Assembly (NCBI RefSeq): GCF_003026285.1
Contig: NZ_PYOD01000012.1
Coordinates: forward strand, 40,286-104,285
Direction: 5' to 3'
Length of the DNA stretch: 64,000 bases
Source of the DNA: Photobacterium profundum
GTDB lineage: Bacteria; Pseudomonadota; Gammaproteobacteria; Enterobacterales; Vibrionaceae
In this document: positions 1 to 7,955 of the stretch, piece after piece
Numbering within the stretch: the stretch's first letter is position 1
How the letters are laid out: each line of letters opens with the position of its first letter
Notes under the pieces: model-generated
Database searches by the model: none
What the model saw: the letters and a program-made list of their open reading frames with translations, nothing else
What the model was told of the DNA's origin: nothing
Translations under genes and position numbers: made by a program

Positions 1-524
1 ATCGCAGGGCTTCCATGACCGAAACGCTCCCAGTCAAATAATACAAGCTCCCCATTGGCTCTAGTGCCCCAATTACCATCATTGGTATCACCCGATATTA
101 GTCCTGAACATTCAAATATGCAGCTAGATAACGACTGCATTAATTTTATTGAAGACTGCGCACTCTCGGGTAGATCTAATATGCTGAGAGCTTCAGTTGT
201 AGCTACATTAGTCCATTCATGTTTTTTAACAGGGAAAGATGGAACATATTGAGAGCGATGAAGACTTGCCAATTGCTCACACACTTTAGGATTCGATTGC
301 AATTTGTTCAGCGAGATACTGTTTGGAATACGTTCTATAAATAAATTCCGTCCATCGAGCTTGACTAAGTTCGGAATGTTAACTCCAGCTAAATTAGGGG
401 CTGCTGACTGGTAGAAGTTAATCTCAACGTCTGATGCACCTTGCTTAAGTACACAATCTACCCCTTCAAGCACCTCAATAGAAACTCTAGCCGAACCCAT
501 TTGAGATATGTCTTGTTTGCTCAT
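1..524 (-). CDS. APH/choline-kinase-fold phosphotransferase-like protein, 3' end cut by the window
   Basis: An open frame of 174 codons runs off the left edge. It starts with ATG at 522-524, preceded by an AGGAG ribosome binding site. The C-terminal part shows the kinase motif SGDTNDGN (residues 144-151), which matches the APH pattern HGDxxxxN except that Ser replaces the usual His; the Asp and Asn are kept. FDWE follows at 163-166, as in the metal-binding loop, and then a GHGSP stretch. The N-terminal lobe is short. It lies in a run of minus-strand genes separated by attC-like sites, so it is probably an integron cassette gene. The substrate cannot be told; calling it a drug-resistance enzyme would be unsupported. 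Confidence 0.7.
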   Translation of the reverse strand, partial: MSKQDISQMGSARVSIEVLEGVDCVLKQGASDVEINFYQSAAPNLAGVNIPNLVKLDGRNLFIERIPNSISLNKLQSNPKVCEQLASLHRSQYVPSFPVKKHEWTNVATTEALSILDLPESAQSSIKLMQSLSSCIFECSGLISGDTNDGNWGTRANGELVLFDWERFGHGSPA

Positions 525-536
525 AAATCTCCTGCG

Positions 537-643
537 TTATAACGCTGGCATAACACGTGCTAACCCTGATTTATCCAAACCAATTACTCTTCAAACCAAA
601 ACCGCCGAATGTAATAAACATCGTGTTGATGCGATTGTTATTT
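537..643 (-). other. Integron attC-like recombination site
   Basis: The ends read ATAAC and GTTAT. Five bases inside them, the minus strand has CATCAACACG, which pairs with CGTGTTATG near the other end and leaves one unpaired C. This is the AAC, spacer, L box, loop, L box, spacer, GTT layout of attC sites, and the extra base sets the cassette orientation as minus strand. That agrees with the genes on both sides. The terminal 7-mers do not fully match RYYYAAC/GTTRRRY, as is common in vibrio arrays. Confidence 0.65.
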
Positions 644-652
644 TTATACTTT

Positions 653-1068
653 TTAATGCCACTGAACTGACATTTTATAATATGAAACACCTGATTTATC
701 AAATTCACAACCCTCGACTTCTAACCCAAATTTTTGGTAAAAACCTAGGGCTGTTGTACGCGCATCACACCAAAAATATCTAACATTCAAACATTCAAAC
801 ATTTCAAATTGAGAACAATATACTCAATGACTTTTGAACCAATACCTTTTCCCTGGTGCTCATGTAAAGTTGCGAATTTTCGTAATCTAGCCTCGTTACC
901 ATCAATATAAACTGACGCAACACAAACCAACTCCCCATTGATAAATGCACCATAGTGAGTCGCTGATTCATCGCCCTTAACTTTACAAAATGACACCGAC
1001 TTATTTGGCCACAAAACACGACGCCTAAGTGGTAATGCCTCTTCCCAAGTAACCTGCTGTATATTCAT
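653..1068 (-). pseudogene. GNAT acetyltransferase cassette gene, frameshifted by an 8-bp tandem duplication
   Basis: The first frame gives 93 residues (787-1068) with a GNAT acetyl-CoA loop, HEHQGKGIGSKVIEY, and then stops. At the break the minus strand has TGTTTGAA twice in a row. Removing one copy joins NLKCLNV directly to RYFWCDARTTALGFYQKFG and gives a normal 135-residue GNAT protein that ends at the TAA at 653-655, just before the attC-like site. The downstream half carries the expected GNAT motif B (ALGFYQKFGL). The gene is therefore intact apart from one repeat unit. It could be a decayed cassette, a slippage-prone switch or a sequencing artefact. Confidence 0.8.
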
Positions 1069-1087
1069 ATTCCCTCGAAAACATAAC

Positions 1088-1185
1088 GTCTAACATAAGT
1101 TACACCACGATCAACAAACAAAACACATTGAATTCCACACCAAAACTGCGGAGCAAAACGTGTCAACTTGATGTTTTTGTTAGGT
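1088..1185 (-). other. Integron attC site
   Basis: A 98-bp site bounded by GTCTAAC (1088-1094) and GTTAGGT (1179-1185), which both fit RYYYAAC/GTTRRRY. Inner boxes CATAAGTTACAC and the complement of the arm containing GTGTCAACTTGATG pair, leaving two unpaired bases on the GTTAGGT side. This asymmetry places the cassettes on the minus strand, as observed. The stop codon of the next cassette gene (TAA, 1180-1182) lies inside the GTTAGGT core, a typical cassette arrangement. Confidence 0.75.
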
Positions 1186-1592
1186 TTTCTCACATTTAAA
1201 CACCTCAACTATTCGATACGGACCAGGCTCACAATGACTAAACTCTTCTTGCTCAATTAGATCTATAGCTGATTGCAGGGTCTTCAATAAGCAATGTTCG
1301 GTCGTGTCAATTACTTCAGCCATACGGTTACACGAAAGCGGAGAACATTCTGCCGAAGCATTGTTCGCATACGTGACTATATCAAACCCTAAAGAAACTT
1401 TTGATTTAGGGACTTCAACGTTTGTGGGAAAGGATTCCTCGGGAAAAATTCTACCCAAGAGTCGTCATAGTCCCACTGCTTTTCATACACTTCATAGTAG
1501 AATAAAGTCATCCCCTTTAAATTGATTGAGTGTTCAGAAGCTAACTTATACATGTAACCAACAGAAATCATATTTTCTCCCACTTGAGCCAC
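1180..1592 (-). pseudogene. Unknown integron cassette gene with a single-base frameshift
   Basis: Two overlapping frames (1389-1592 and 1180-1458) make one protein if the run of five T on the minus strand, in the codons for VEFFP, had six. The repaired product is about 137 residues and reads from MISVGYMYKLASEH through WVEFFPEESFP to FKCEKT. I do not recognise the family. It has acidic and aromatic patches and no signal peptide or membrane segment. The start could be the first ATG at 1592 or the second at about 1571. The missing base may be a true mutation or a homopolymer error. Confidence 0.6.
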
Positions 1593-1598
1593 TCAAAA

Positions 1599-1605
1599 AC
1601 CTAAC
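1599..1605 (-). other. Orphan cassette core-site-like GTTAGGT
   Basis: On the minus strand GTTAGGT lies seven bases upstream of the unknown cassette gene, where the core site of the preceding attC or attI should be. No convincing paired half (L box or RYYYAAC) is visible in the next 200 bases, so the array appears to end or be broken here. Confidence 0.4.
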
Positions 1606-2160
1606 ATTTTATTCTACGAAATGAATTCGTATATCCTCACTAAATCAGCATATAACGACGTCAATCATGAATGACATTAAGTACGCTACCGCCTTCGGTA
1701 CGTCCACGTATTCGTGCCAGAAAAATGTAGACAGTATGATACCAACCGAGTTTGATATGCAACTTAATGAAAGTTTAATAATTTAGGCGATTACTATCTA
1801 TTAAAACAACCATCAAACAGTAAATGCTTTTAAAATACGATCAGAAAATAAACAGTAAACTAATAAAATTTGATCAATTTCAAGTAGCTAGACAACAAAA
1901 CCGCCATAAACCATGAGCAACACAGTCCATCACACACTCTTTGTGGGAGCACTCTTCGGCATTCAAGTAAGATAAACAACTCATATCTCCCCTTCTTGAA
2001 GAGCGTTTTATTCATAACAGCAACAAGCTGATGAGCAAGGTATTGTGCTAACCATAACAAAAATACAGGCACCAATGCATAACATTGCATACACTCATTG
2101 CACACCTCCATCATGAGGTAAGTAAACCACACCAATTAAAATCAATAACCCAAAGGCTAG
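1606..2160. other. Gap between cassette remnant and PI-PLC-like gene
   Basis: About 560 AT-rich bases without a convincing gene. An open frame of 91 codons on the minus strand (1860-2135) begins with TTG, lacks a ribosome binding site and has an implausible composition. A short inverted repeat, TACCGCCTTCGGTA (1688-1701), is visible. I see no integrase gene. Confidence 0.5.
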
Positions 2161-2167
2161 GAATGCT

Positions 2168-4087
2168 ATGAGTAAAAATCAGGTTACCTTTTCATTTAGT
2201 GGTCAGGCTGCAAACCAGCATGTTGATTTCATTGTTACAGACTCAAGGATCAAAAAAGACAAAATCATTGATTTAGGCAAGATTTCAGTCTCAGGAGGCA
2301 AAGGAAAACTCACTCTCACCGTGGACGTTAGCCGAAACGGCAATCAGGACGTTGCCAGCTGGTACAAAAAATCCGTTAATAACAACACTCGCCACATGGT
2401 TCATACAGCCCGCGGCAGCAATAGCCCAGAGAAGTTAAATTTTGCCGTTAAAGGTACGCTATCCATTGGCAGTCAGCGCTTTGACGTCTGCATTGGTCAA
2501 GGCCATTATGCAACCACCAATAACTGGCATATGGCTGGAAATACTATTTCAGCGAGAGCCAACAACAAATCAGCCTACCTCGACAATGTATATTTCATTA
2601 CTACATCAGGCAGCGATGAATTCAATGTGGCAGATGCCAACACAATCAGCGAAGGTAAAGGTTTTGACTTGTGGACATCGACCAATACGGAATCACTGAC
2701 CCCACGTTTTGATCTTGAAGGAGACGCACTTCACCCCTTCCCCTATCATTCAGGTCTCTTACCCAGCATAGGTACGATGCAAAGTGGCTACGCCTTTGAT
2801 ACAACAGGTACTGCACCTACCCACCGCGACTTTCATCTACAACTTTTGAGCTCCAATAATAGTCAGTATCAGAATGTCTTGTTTAAGCTAAACAGGATCA
2901 CCAGCGCGATTGAAGGCAATGACGTACTTAAACAAACCACCATTCAATTCGAAGGGGATGGCAAACCCTACATGATGAACTATGGCGTTTCGCATGCCGC
3001 CCTTCCACTAGGAAACCAAAGTTATATTTATGCGGGTGAGTACAATAAGCAATGGATGACAACGCTAGCCAAACAGAATCCGGATTTCAGATTCAGAGAT
3101 TTAGTATTAAGTGGCTCCCATGATGCCGGTATGTACGAAATACATATCAATGATCCTAAAATCGCAATTCAAAAAATGCTCGATTCCAACCCAGTGCTAG
3201 CAAGCCTAGAGTTGGTCGGGACGCAGGCCGGTGAACAGTTGCTGGCTAACTTATCACTGACACAAAAAGATAATGCGTATACCCAGCTTGTTACTGGTAC
3301 CCGCTACTTTGACTTCCGTCCGGCCTATGGCGGTAATGTGTTCTCCATGAACCAAACCTACCACTTACACAATTTTATTCCCGGCGTAGTATTTAATGAT
3401 TTCCTAACCGATATCGACAAATACCTCAAAGAAAACAGCAACGAATTTGCGATTGTCCGCATTGCCAAATCCGGTATCGACACCGACAACTTTACGCCTC
3501 TCAATCAAGAACAGGTCGAAGCGTGTTTACAGGCTAGCGTATCTCCGTCTGTTGGTTATCAAGTAACAAACAGCCTAGATAGTTTCCATGAATTAACCTT
3601 AAGCCAAGTCGCTAAGGGGAAACGGCTTATCGTATTGTTTGGCGCCAGTAATGTGAATGACAGTTATAATGATGAGGATTATTCTGCCTCGTTGAATGAT
3701 CCCTCTGCTGTCATTACAGCCCTAAACAGCACTGTGCAGAAAAATGCCCAGTACCAATATACGGTACTCCAACTGCAAAATACGGGTTCGGCTGCTCTGA
3801 AACACTACAAAAGCCAAATCGCCCTGCACGTCACAGCCTGGTTAAACGATTTAGTGTTTTCCGGTACCGGCAACTTACTCCAAGCTACCAAACCCACCTT
3901 CGATCATGCCACCTACACTTGGCTGACACAGCCAGACACGGTAGAAGCAATCGCAAAACAAAATGGGCCAGTCGTGGTTCAGAATGATTTTGTCGACATC
4001 GCCTTGTACCAGCATGCGCTAGCCTTAAGTCAGCAGCGATATACGCAACGAGTTAAAGAAGAAAGTAATGCAATGGCAGAAGCTTAA
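2168..4087 (+). CDS. Large PI-PLC-like phosphodiesterase-fold protein with unknown N-terminal domain
   Basis: A 639-residue protein starting at ATG behind an AGGA site. Residues about 305-640 look like the phosphatidylinositol phospholipase C X domain: GSHDAGM (316-322) supplies the His-Asp pair, GTRYFDFRP (377-385) matches the RxFDxR catalytic strand, YHLHNF (398-403) offers the second His, and QNDFVD (605-610) fits the late catalytic Asp region. Residues 1-300 are rich in beta-strand and Asn/Gly/Ser and match no family I recognise; they could be a binding or pore-forming module. There is no signal peptide or membrane helix, so if the protein is exported it must use a non-Sec route. A terminator follows directly. 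It has no operon partner. Confidence 0.65.
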   Translation: MSKNQVTFSFSGQAANQHVDFIVTDSRIKKDKIIDLGKISVSGGKGKLTLTVDVSRNGNQDVASWYKKSVNNNTRHMVHTARGSNSPEKLNFAVKGTLSIGSQRFDVCIGQGHYATTNNWHMAGNTISARANNKSAYLDNVYFITTSGSDEFNVADANTISEGKGFDLWTSTNTESLTPRFDLEGDALHPFPYHSGLLPSIGTMQSGYAFDTTGTAPTHRDFHLQLLSSNNSQYQNVLFKLNRITSAIEGNDVLKQTTIQFEGDGKPYMMNYGVSHAALPLGNQSYIYAGEYNKQWMTTLAKQNPDFRFRDLVLSGSHDAGMYEIHINDPKIAIQKMLDSNPVLASLELVGTQAGEQLLANLSLTQKDNAYTQLVTGTRYFDFRPAYGGNVFSMNQTYHLHNFIPGVVFNDFLTDIDKYLKENSNEFAIVRIAKSGIDTDNFTPLNQEQVEACLQASVSPSVGYQVTNSLDSFHELTLSQVAKGKRLIVLFGASNVNDSYNDEDYSASLNDPSAVITALNSTVQKNAQYQYTVLQLQNTGSAALKHYKSQIALHVTAWLNDLVFSGTGNLLQATKPTFDHATYTWLTQPDTVEAIAKQNGPVVVQNDFVDIALYQHALALSQQRYTQRVKEESNAMAEA

Positions 4088-4103
4088 CGCTAACTAAACT
4101 TTA

Positions 4104-4130
4104 AAAAGGTGCCCTTGGCACCTTTTCTTA
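4104..4130 (+). terminator. Rho-independent terminator after the PI-PLC-like gene
   Basis: AAAAGGTGCC and GGCACCTTTT form a ten-pair stem around a three-base loop, followed by CTTA and T-rich sequence, 17 bases past the stop codon. Confidence 0.85.
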
Positions 4131-4528
4131 TTTCAACGAATCGCAACCACTTCAATTGTATTCTCATCAAACACAGCCTTTCTCAAGAGATGTGTTCACT
4201 TTGCTTAATTCGAACATCTTAGTGTACTAAGAGATATGAGAAAATATAAAGCTTAACCCATATTTATATATTAAAAATTCTTGGAGCCATTTAGAACCAC
4301 ACGAATCTTTGCAAGAAAGTTTTCTAACTTAAGCAGGAAAAATCAGTTTATAACAATCTAACTAAATCATTAATGGACAATTTCGAGTTACGAAGTACGG
4401 ATGATGTCCAAAGTTCAGATAACTTTTTCTATGTCAAACTCGCTAGTTAACTACAAAACAGTGACCGACTTTACTCGTCCGCTACAAACTATGTAAGTAC
4501 ATATGCCAAAGCATTATATAACCCTACG
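4131..4528. other. Gene-free AT-rich stretch
   Basis: Roughly 400 bases with no open frame, structural RNA or clear signal that I can support. Confidence 0.5.
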
Positions 4529-4786
4529 TTATAGAAACTTCGAGTAGTCCTTTTCCTCGGTATGTTCCGCTTCTAGACCCAGATCCTTTTGAAGGTGACT
4601 ACTTAACTGTTCTACGAGAATAAGTTTAGTTCGCGAATAAGCAATTTTTTTTTCACTTCCCCCCTTGAAGTAAGCCATTATATCCTTAATGTTCTCCTTC
4701 CAATTCCATACAACTTTCACTTTATCACCTTTTTTCTTCTTTAATTTGTCATTATTATGAAAACATGCAGATAAATAAGCCAACAA
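4529..4786 (-). CDS. Small lysine-rich protein, possible degraded lipoprotein gene
   Basis: Eighty-five codons beginning with TTG, with a stop codon two codons upstream. The first residues LAYLSAC end in a lipobox-like LSAC, but there is no positively charged leader and the hydrophobic stretch is too short for a working signal peptide. The remainder is charged and soluble-looking (KLKKKKGDKVKVVWNWKEN). An ATG four bases upstream is in another frame, so a 5' frameshift or truncation is possible. It is divergent from the LysR gene, 31 bases away. No family is recognised; it may not be expressed. Confidence 0.4.
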   Translation of the reverse strand: MLAYLSACFHNNDKLKKKKGDKVKVVWNWKENIKDIMAYFKGGSEKKIAYSRTKLILVEQLSSHLQKDLGLEAEHTEEKDYSKFL

Positions 4787-4817
4787 CCATTACTAACACC
4801 AACTATAAGCAGAGATT

Positions 4818-5726
4818 ATGGATAACCGATTGCGACACCTCTCAGGTCTAAGGTACTTTGAAGCTGCTGCACGACTAAGTAGCTACAGCAAAGCAGCTGA
4901 AGAACTCTTCGTAAGCCAAGCTGCTGTTAGTCAACAAATTAGACAACTCGAAGAGCAACTCGCATGTAAGCTCTTTATTCGAAAGGGACGAGAAATGACG
5001 CTTACCCAGAAGGGGCAGACGTTACTAAAACATGTCTCTTGTGGTTTCAAATCCATTTTAAGCGGTTTAAATCAAATTAAATCAGAACCTTTTGAGGGCG
5101 TATTAGTCGTAGGAAGCCCTCCTTCATTTGCTTCGCGGTGGCTATTACCTAGATTATGGAAATTCTCATTAAGGCACCCTGAAATTCCAATCAAAGTACT
5201 AGCTAGTAGCGATGCTCCGAACTTAAAGCTTGGTGAAGTTGATATCGCAATCATACAAGGCGAGAACCTTTGTATAGAAGATGGTTTATCGCATGAAGTA
5301 CTTATGAACGAACCTGTTTACCCTTATTGCTCCCTAAAACTCGCGAATTCTATCAAACTTAGTAAACCAGAAGACCTCTTAAAATGTTGGCTAATATCCT
5401 TTGGAAGTGGCTGCTTTCCTTGGGATTTGTGGTTCGAACAAGCTAATGTTTCAACTGAGGGAAATGATATTCAATGGATGACAGTGGGTACATTTGATAT
5501 GGGCCTTACTACGGTAATGGCTGGGCATGGTGTTTGCTTGGCTACCGACAGCCTAGCTGGCGATCTCATTGAGCGAGGGCTTCTTGTTAAACCATTCGAT
5601 ATAGGGATGACACCCGGAGTGCAAGTGAATCTGTGTATTGACCCTAGCTCCCCAAGAAAGGAACGTATTCAAGCATTTACCCAATGGCTCCATGAAGAAG
5701 TATCTGAGAATAGCGCCCTATCATAG
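4818..5726 (+). CDS. LysR-family transcriptional regulator, GcvA type
   Basis: A 302-residue protein of normal LysR length. The N-terminal winged helix-turn-helix (about residues 8-65) contains RLSSYSKAAEELFVSQAAVSQQIRQLEEQ-type sequence, whose opening LRHLSGLRYFEAAARLSS is typical of the GcvA/AmpR-like branch. A periplasmic-binding-like effector domain follows from about residue 93, beginning EGVLVVGSPPSFASRWLLPRL. It probably binds DNA as a tetramer and responds to a small metabolite, which the sequence does not identify. It has no adjacent metabolic operon; the only divergent partner is the doubtful small gene at 4529-4786. Confidence 0.9.
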   Translation: MDNRLRHLSGLRYFEAAARLSSYSKAAEELFVSQAAVSQQIRQLEEQLACKLFIRKGREMTLTQKGQTLLKHVSCGFKSILSGLNQIKSEPFEGVLVVGSPPSFASRWLLPRLWKFSLRHPEIPIKVLASSDAPNLKLGEVDIAIIQGENLCIEDGLSHEVLMNEPVYPYCSLKLANSIKLSKPEDLLKCWLISFGSGCFPWDLWFEQANVSTEGNDIQWMTVGTFDMGLTTVMAGHGVCLATDSLAGDLIERGLLVKPFDIGMTPGVQVNLCIDPSSPRKERIQAFTQWLHEEVSENSALS

Positions 5727-5966
5727 CTCTAATGCTGGCTAAAAAGAGCAATCAGCGTAATTTACAGGATGTTGCCGTAAAACTTACACATCATATGAGG
5801 GAGTGAAATACCATTCCTAGGCTCACAATCTGAGTTTACTTAACCATTCGATAAACAATGACTGGAAAATAGTTCAAATGAAAGTGCAATATCTGTGCTA
5901 ACAAACTTTGGGGCATAAGCGTACTAACGATGTTCGCGCTGGCACGCCTTTGGATATTTTCTTGAG

Positions 5967-6416
5967 CTAAGGTTTAAAAACATATTCTCTGTGATATTGC
6001 ATGTAGCTCCGCTGTTCGGATAGTAATGGTGAAATGTGATGAATTTCGTTTCTTGGTAAACCAAGACGATTAAGTCGTTCATCACAACATTGAGACCCGA
6101 TAATCACCACACCTTCGTCGGTAAATGTGATATAGCCCTTATCAAAAAGCTGATCCATTCTTTTGTCCAGCCACAATCCATTAAATTTATCATGGGCTTC
6201 TTCGTAGACTTCACACTGCGCTAGTGGTTTGATATGCGATGCCACGCAATTCGCAGCAGGATATTTCACACCAGTTATATTATGCTTTTTCTCCATTTCA
6301 TGGATAAGACGGCGGTAGTCATTTTGGCGTCTTGGAAAACGTGAAAACGAGTCAGATAAAACTTTGTTAAGTTGTGTAATCAGCTCTAAGTGATCACTAG
6401 CTATATTATCCGTCAT
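5967..6416 (-). CDS. HNH endonuclease-domain protein
   Basis: A 149-residue protein whose central part matches the HNH_2-type nuclease pattern: NCVASHIKP (56-64, His61), then FNGLWLDKRMDQLFDKGY (78-95) with the conserved Asn and Asp, then ITFTDEGVVIIGS. The usual Cys-x-x-His-I and NGLLL...FDxG layout is clear. The N-terminal helical region (1-45) is unassigned. It is the last gene of a minus-strand group, 21 bases after the 243-residue gene, so the two are probably co-transcribed. HNH proteins of this type are frequent in restriction and defence loci; a role here in DNA cleavage is inferred from the motif only. Confidence 0.8.
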   Translation of the reverse strand: MTDNIASDHLELITQLNKVLSDSFSRFPRRQNDYRRLIHEMEKKHNITGVKYPAANCVASHIKPLAQCEVYEEAHDKFNGLWLDKRMDQLFDKGYITFTDEGVVIIGSQCCDERLNRLGLPRNEIHHISPLLSEQRSYMQYHREYVFKP

Positions 6417-6437
6417 AACTTCAACAAATTCTTTCCC

Positions 6438-7169
6438 CTACACTTTATCGGTGAAAACAAAATTCTTAAACTTGTGCCTCTGAATAGCTTCAATTAACCC
6501 CTTAATACCTTTGTGAAAAGAGATGAAATGATGTTGATGTTCTTTAAACGTGATCGCTATTTCAACATGAATTATGTACTGATCTGTTGGCTTTCTGCTG
6601 TTGTAACGAGGCTTGATCCAAATAGCATTCCCAAACTCCGAATCAGGATTGTCAGCTATCTCCTGAGTTTTGGCGTTTAGGTTGAAAAGAAGATGAGGAA
6701 GATGCTTGTTTTGCGAGCGGATAAACTGTGTGCTGAGTTTATCTGGATTATATATCGCACATAACTGATTAAAGACATGTTCGAACAAGTAGACCATATG
6801 TGGTCTTACACTAAACCAGTCCTTTGTTTTTGGCTTATTGGTAAAGTCGTTAAATATTGCTTTGCTTTTGACGCCGATATTTGTCGGGTGTGAGGAAGCA
6901 ACAGTTTCTGGACGCCCATCAAATGAAGTGCCCTCAAATTCGATTCCAGATAGTCTCTCTTTAATCAGTGGCATCCCCTCTGCTCGCCACCATGAGATAG
7001 AAACTTGACCACCTGACATGCCCCCTATATCAAACGCTTTGATATAGAATGACTCCGAAAAGTCGATACTTTCTTTGTTAGAATCAGTATCAATACCAAA
7101 CTCACATAGGTGAGATTCAATCCTTTGGATAAACTCAGAGGCAGTTAAGGGCAAAGGTTCTCGCTTCAA
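6438..7169 (-). CDS. Unknown 243-residue partner of the HNH gene
   Basis: The open frame begins at TTG (7167-7169), four codons after an in-frame TAG, so no longer N-terminus is possible. The protein is soluble with no membrane segment. Visible features are SGGQVSISWWRAEG near residue 52 and a C-terminal stretch, VEIAITFKEHQHHFISFHKGIKG, that looks like alternating beta-strands. I do not recognise the family. It overlaps the 47-codon frame upstream and lies just ahead of the HNH gene, which suggests one transcription unit. It might recognise or regulate the nuclease's target, but that is a guess. Confidence 0.6.
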   Translation of the reverse strand: MKREPLPLTASEFIQRIESHLCEFGIDTDSNKESIDFSESFYIKAFDIGGMSGGQVSISWWRAEGMPLIKERLSGIEFEGTSFDGRPETVASSHPTNIGVKSKAIFNDFTNKPKTKDWFSVRPHMVYLFEHVFNQLCAIYNPDKLSTQFIRSQNKHLPHLLFNLNAKTQEIADNPDSEFGNAIWIKPRYNSRKPTDQYIIHVEIAITFKEHQHHFISFHKGIKGLIEAIQRHKFKNFVFTDKV

Positions 7170-7278
7170 TGAGGTTTTGAGCTATTCCCATAACATAGGA
7201 TCGTCTCTCAACCCCCAAACCATCTGGCCCCTTGAATATCTCGTCAATTTTTTCGTTGACAATCAAAGGTTTAACCAT
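7135..7278 (-). CDS. Possible small protein upstream of the HNH operon
   Basis: Forty-seven codons from ATG (7276-7278) to TGA (7135-7137), starting MVKPLIVNEKIDEIFKGPDG and ending FALNCL. Its last 35 bases overlap the start of the 243-residue gene in another frame, which fits translational coupling. The site ahead of the ATG, GAGATGGGA, is a weak ribosome binding site. It could be a short regulator, or the broken 5' end of the downstream gene. No family is recognised. Confidence 0.35.
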   Translation of the reverse strand: MVKPLIVNEKIDEIFKGPDGLGVERRSYVMGIAQNLIEARTFALNCL

Positions 7279-7511
7279 AAATCCCATCTCAATTATTAAA
7301 CAAAACTACCATTTATAGTTGCAAGAATATTGTAGTGGCCAAGAAATATTGGTCACGATCTTAGGGTTTTGCGCAGAATATAGCTGCGTTACTGCATTTG
7401 ATTGTCCCATAGTATTAATTAAAATATGGTAAATACACATTAACAGGCTATGAATGAGTAATGGCACTAACAAAGAAAGGGGCAAAAACGTGTTTCAAGT
7501 TAGCCTAGTTA

Positions 7512-7955
7512 ATGTCCGGAAATGGCACAGAATTACCGCCTTTAGCAACTAAATCTCTACTACGTTCTGCCCCTGATAGTGATAAAATCTCCGCATCAGA
7601 ATTAACGAGAAACTCTATGTTTATCCATCATGTTAACGGCATCGACTGGCTGGTGATTACAGCTTTTGAAGAACTGAAAACTATATTTATCGAAGAAGCC
7701 GGTGCGATCCCCTTTTGCTTCTCTACCGCCAGCGAATTGAACCTGATTGATCAAGCCAAGCGCACTTATGGATATTTGCCTACACTCAGCGGCGTAATCA
7801 CCGATACCGGCACTTTTCAAAGCCAGGATAACGAAGAAGATTTGAACCCACAGCTTGCCTGCCTAGTTGAGGGGCGTGGTAGGATGTTTATCTATTATGG
7901 CGGCTTTGTTGCTTTTGTGGATGACGAGCAAACCTTTATTACCCGAATGGACTGA
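7512..7955 (+). CDS. Orphan protein of unknown function
   Basis: A 147-codon frame without a good ribosome binding site at the first ATG. A second start at 7617 (MFIHHVNGIDWLVITAFEEL) has GAGA eight bases upstream and would give about 112 residues. The second half, rich in hydrophobic beta-like segments (RGRMFIYYGGFVAFVDDE), looks more protein-like than the Ser-rich first 35 residues. There is no signal peptide or membrane helix. No family is recognised, and no operon neighbour is present. Confidence 0.45.
   Translation: MSGNGTELPPLATKSLLRSAPDSDKISASELTRNSMFIHHVNGIDWLVITAFEELKTIFIEEAGAIPFCFSTASELNLIDQAKRTYGYLPTLSGVITDTGTFQSQDNEEDLNPQLACLVEGRGRMFIYYGGFVAFVDDEQTFITRMD

Noticed and set aside
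508-783. Open frame of 91 codons on the plus strand
   Set aside because: It overlaps the attC-like site and the end of the broken GNAT gene read on the other strand, and has no ribosome binding site.
1088-1185. Inverted repeat read as a terminator
   Set aside because: No T run; the box layout and extrahelical bases fit attC better, and the next gene's stop codon lies in the core.
1860-2135. Open frame of 91 codons on the minus strand rich in Cys and Leu
   Set aside because: TTG start, no ribosome binding site, implausible composition and no recognisable motif; treated as chance.
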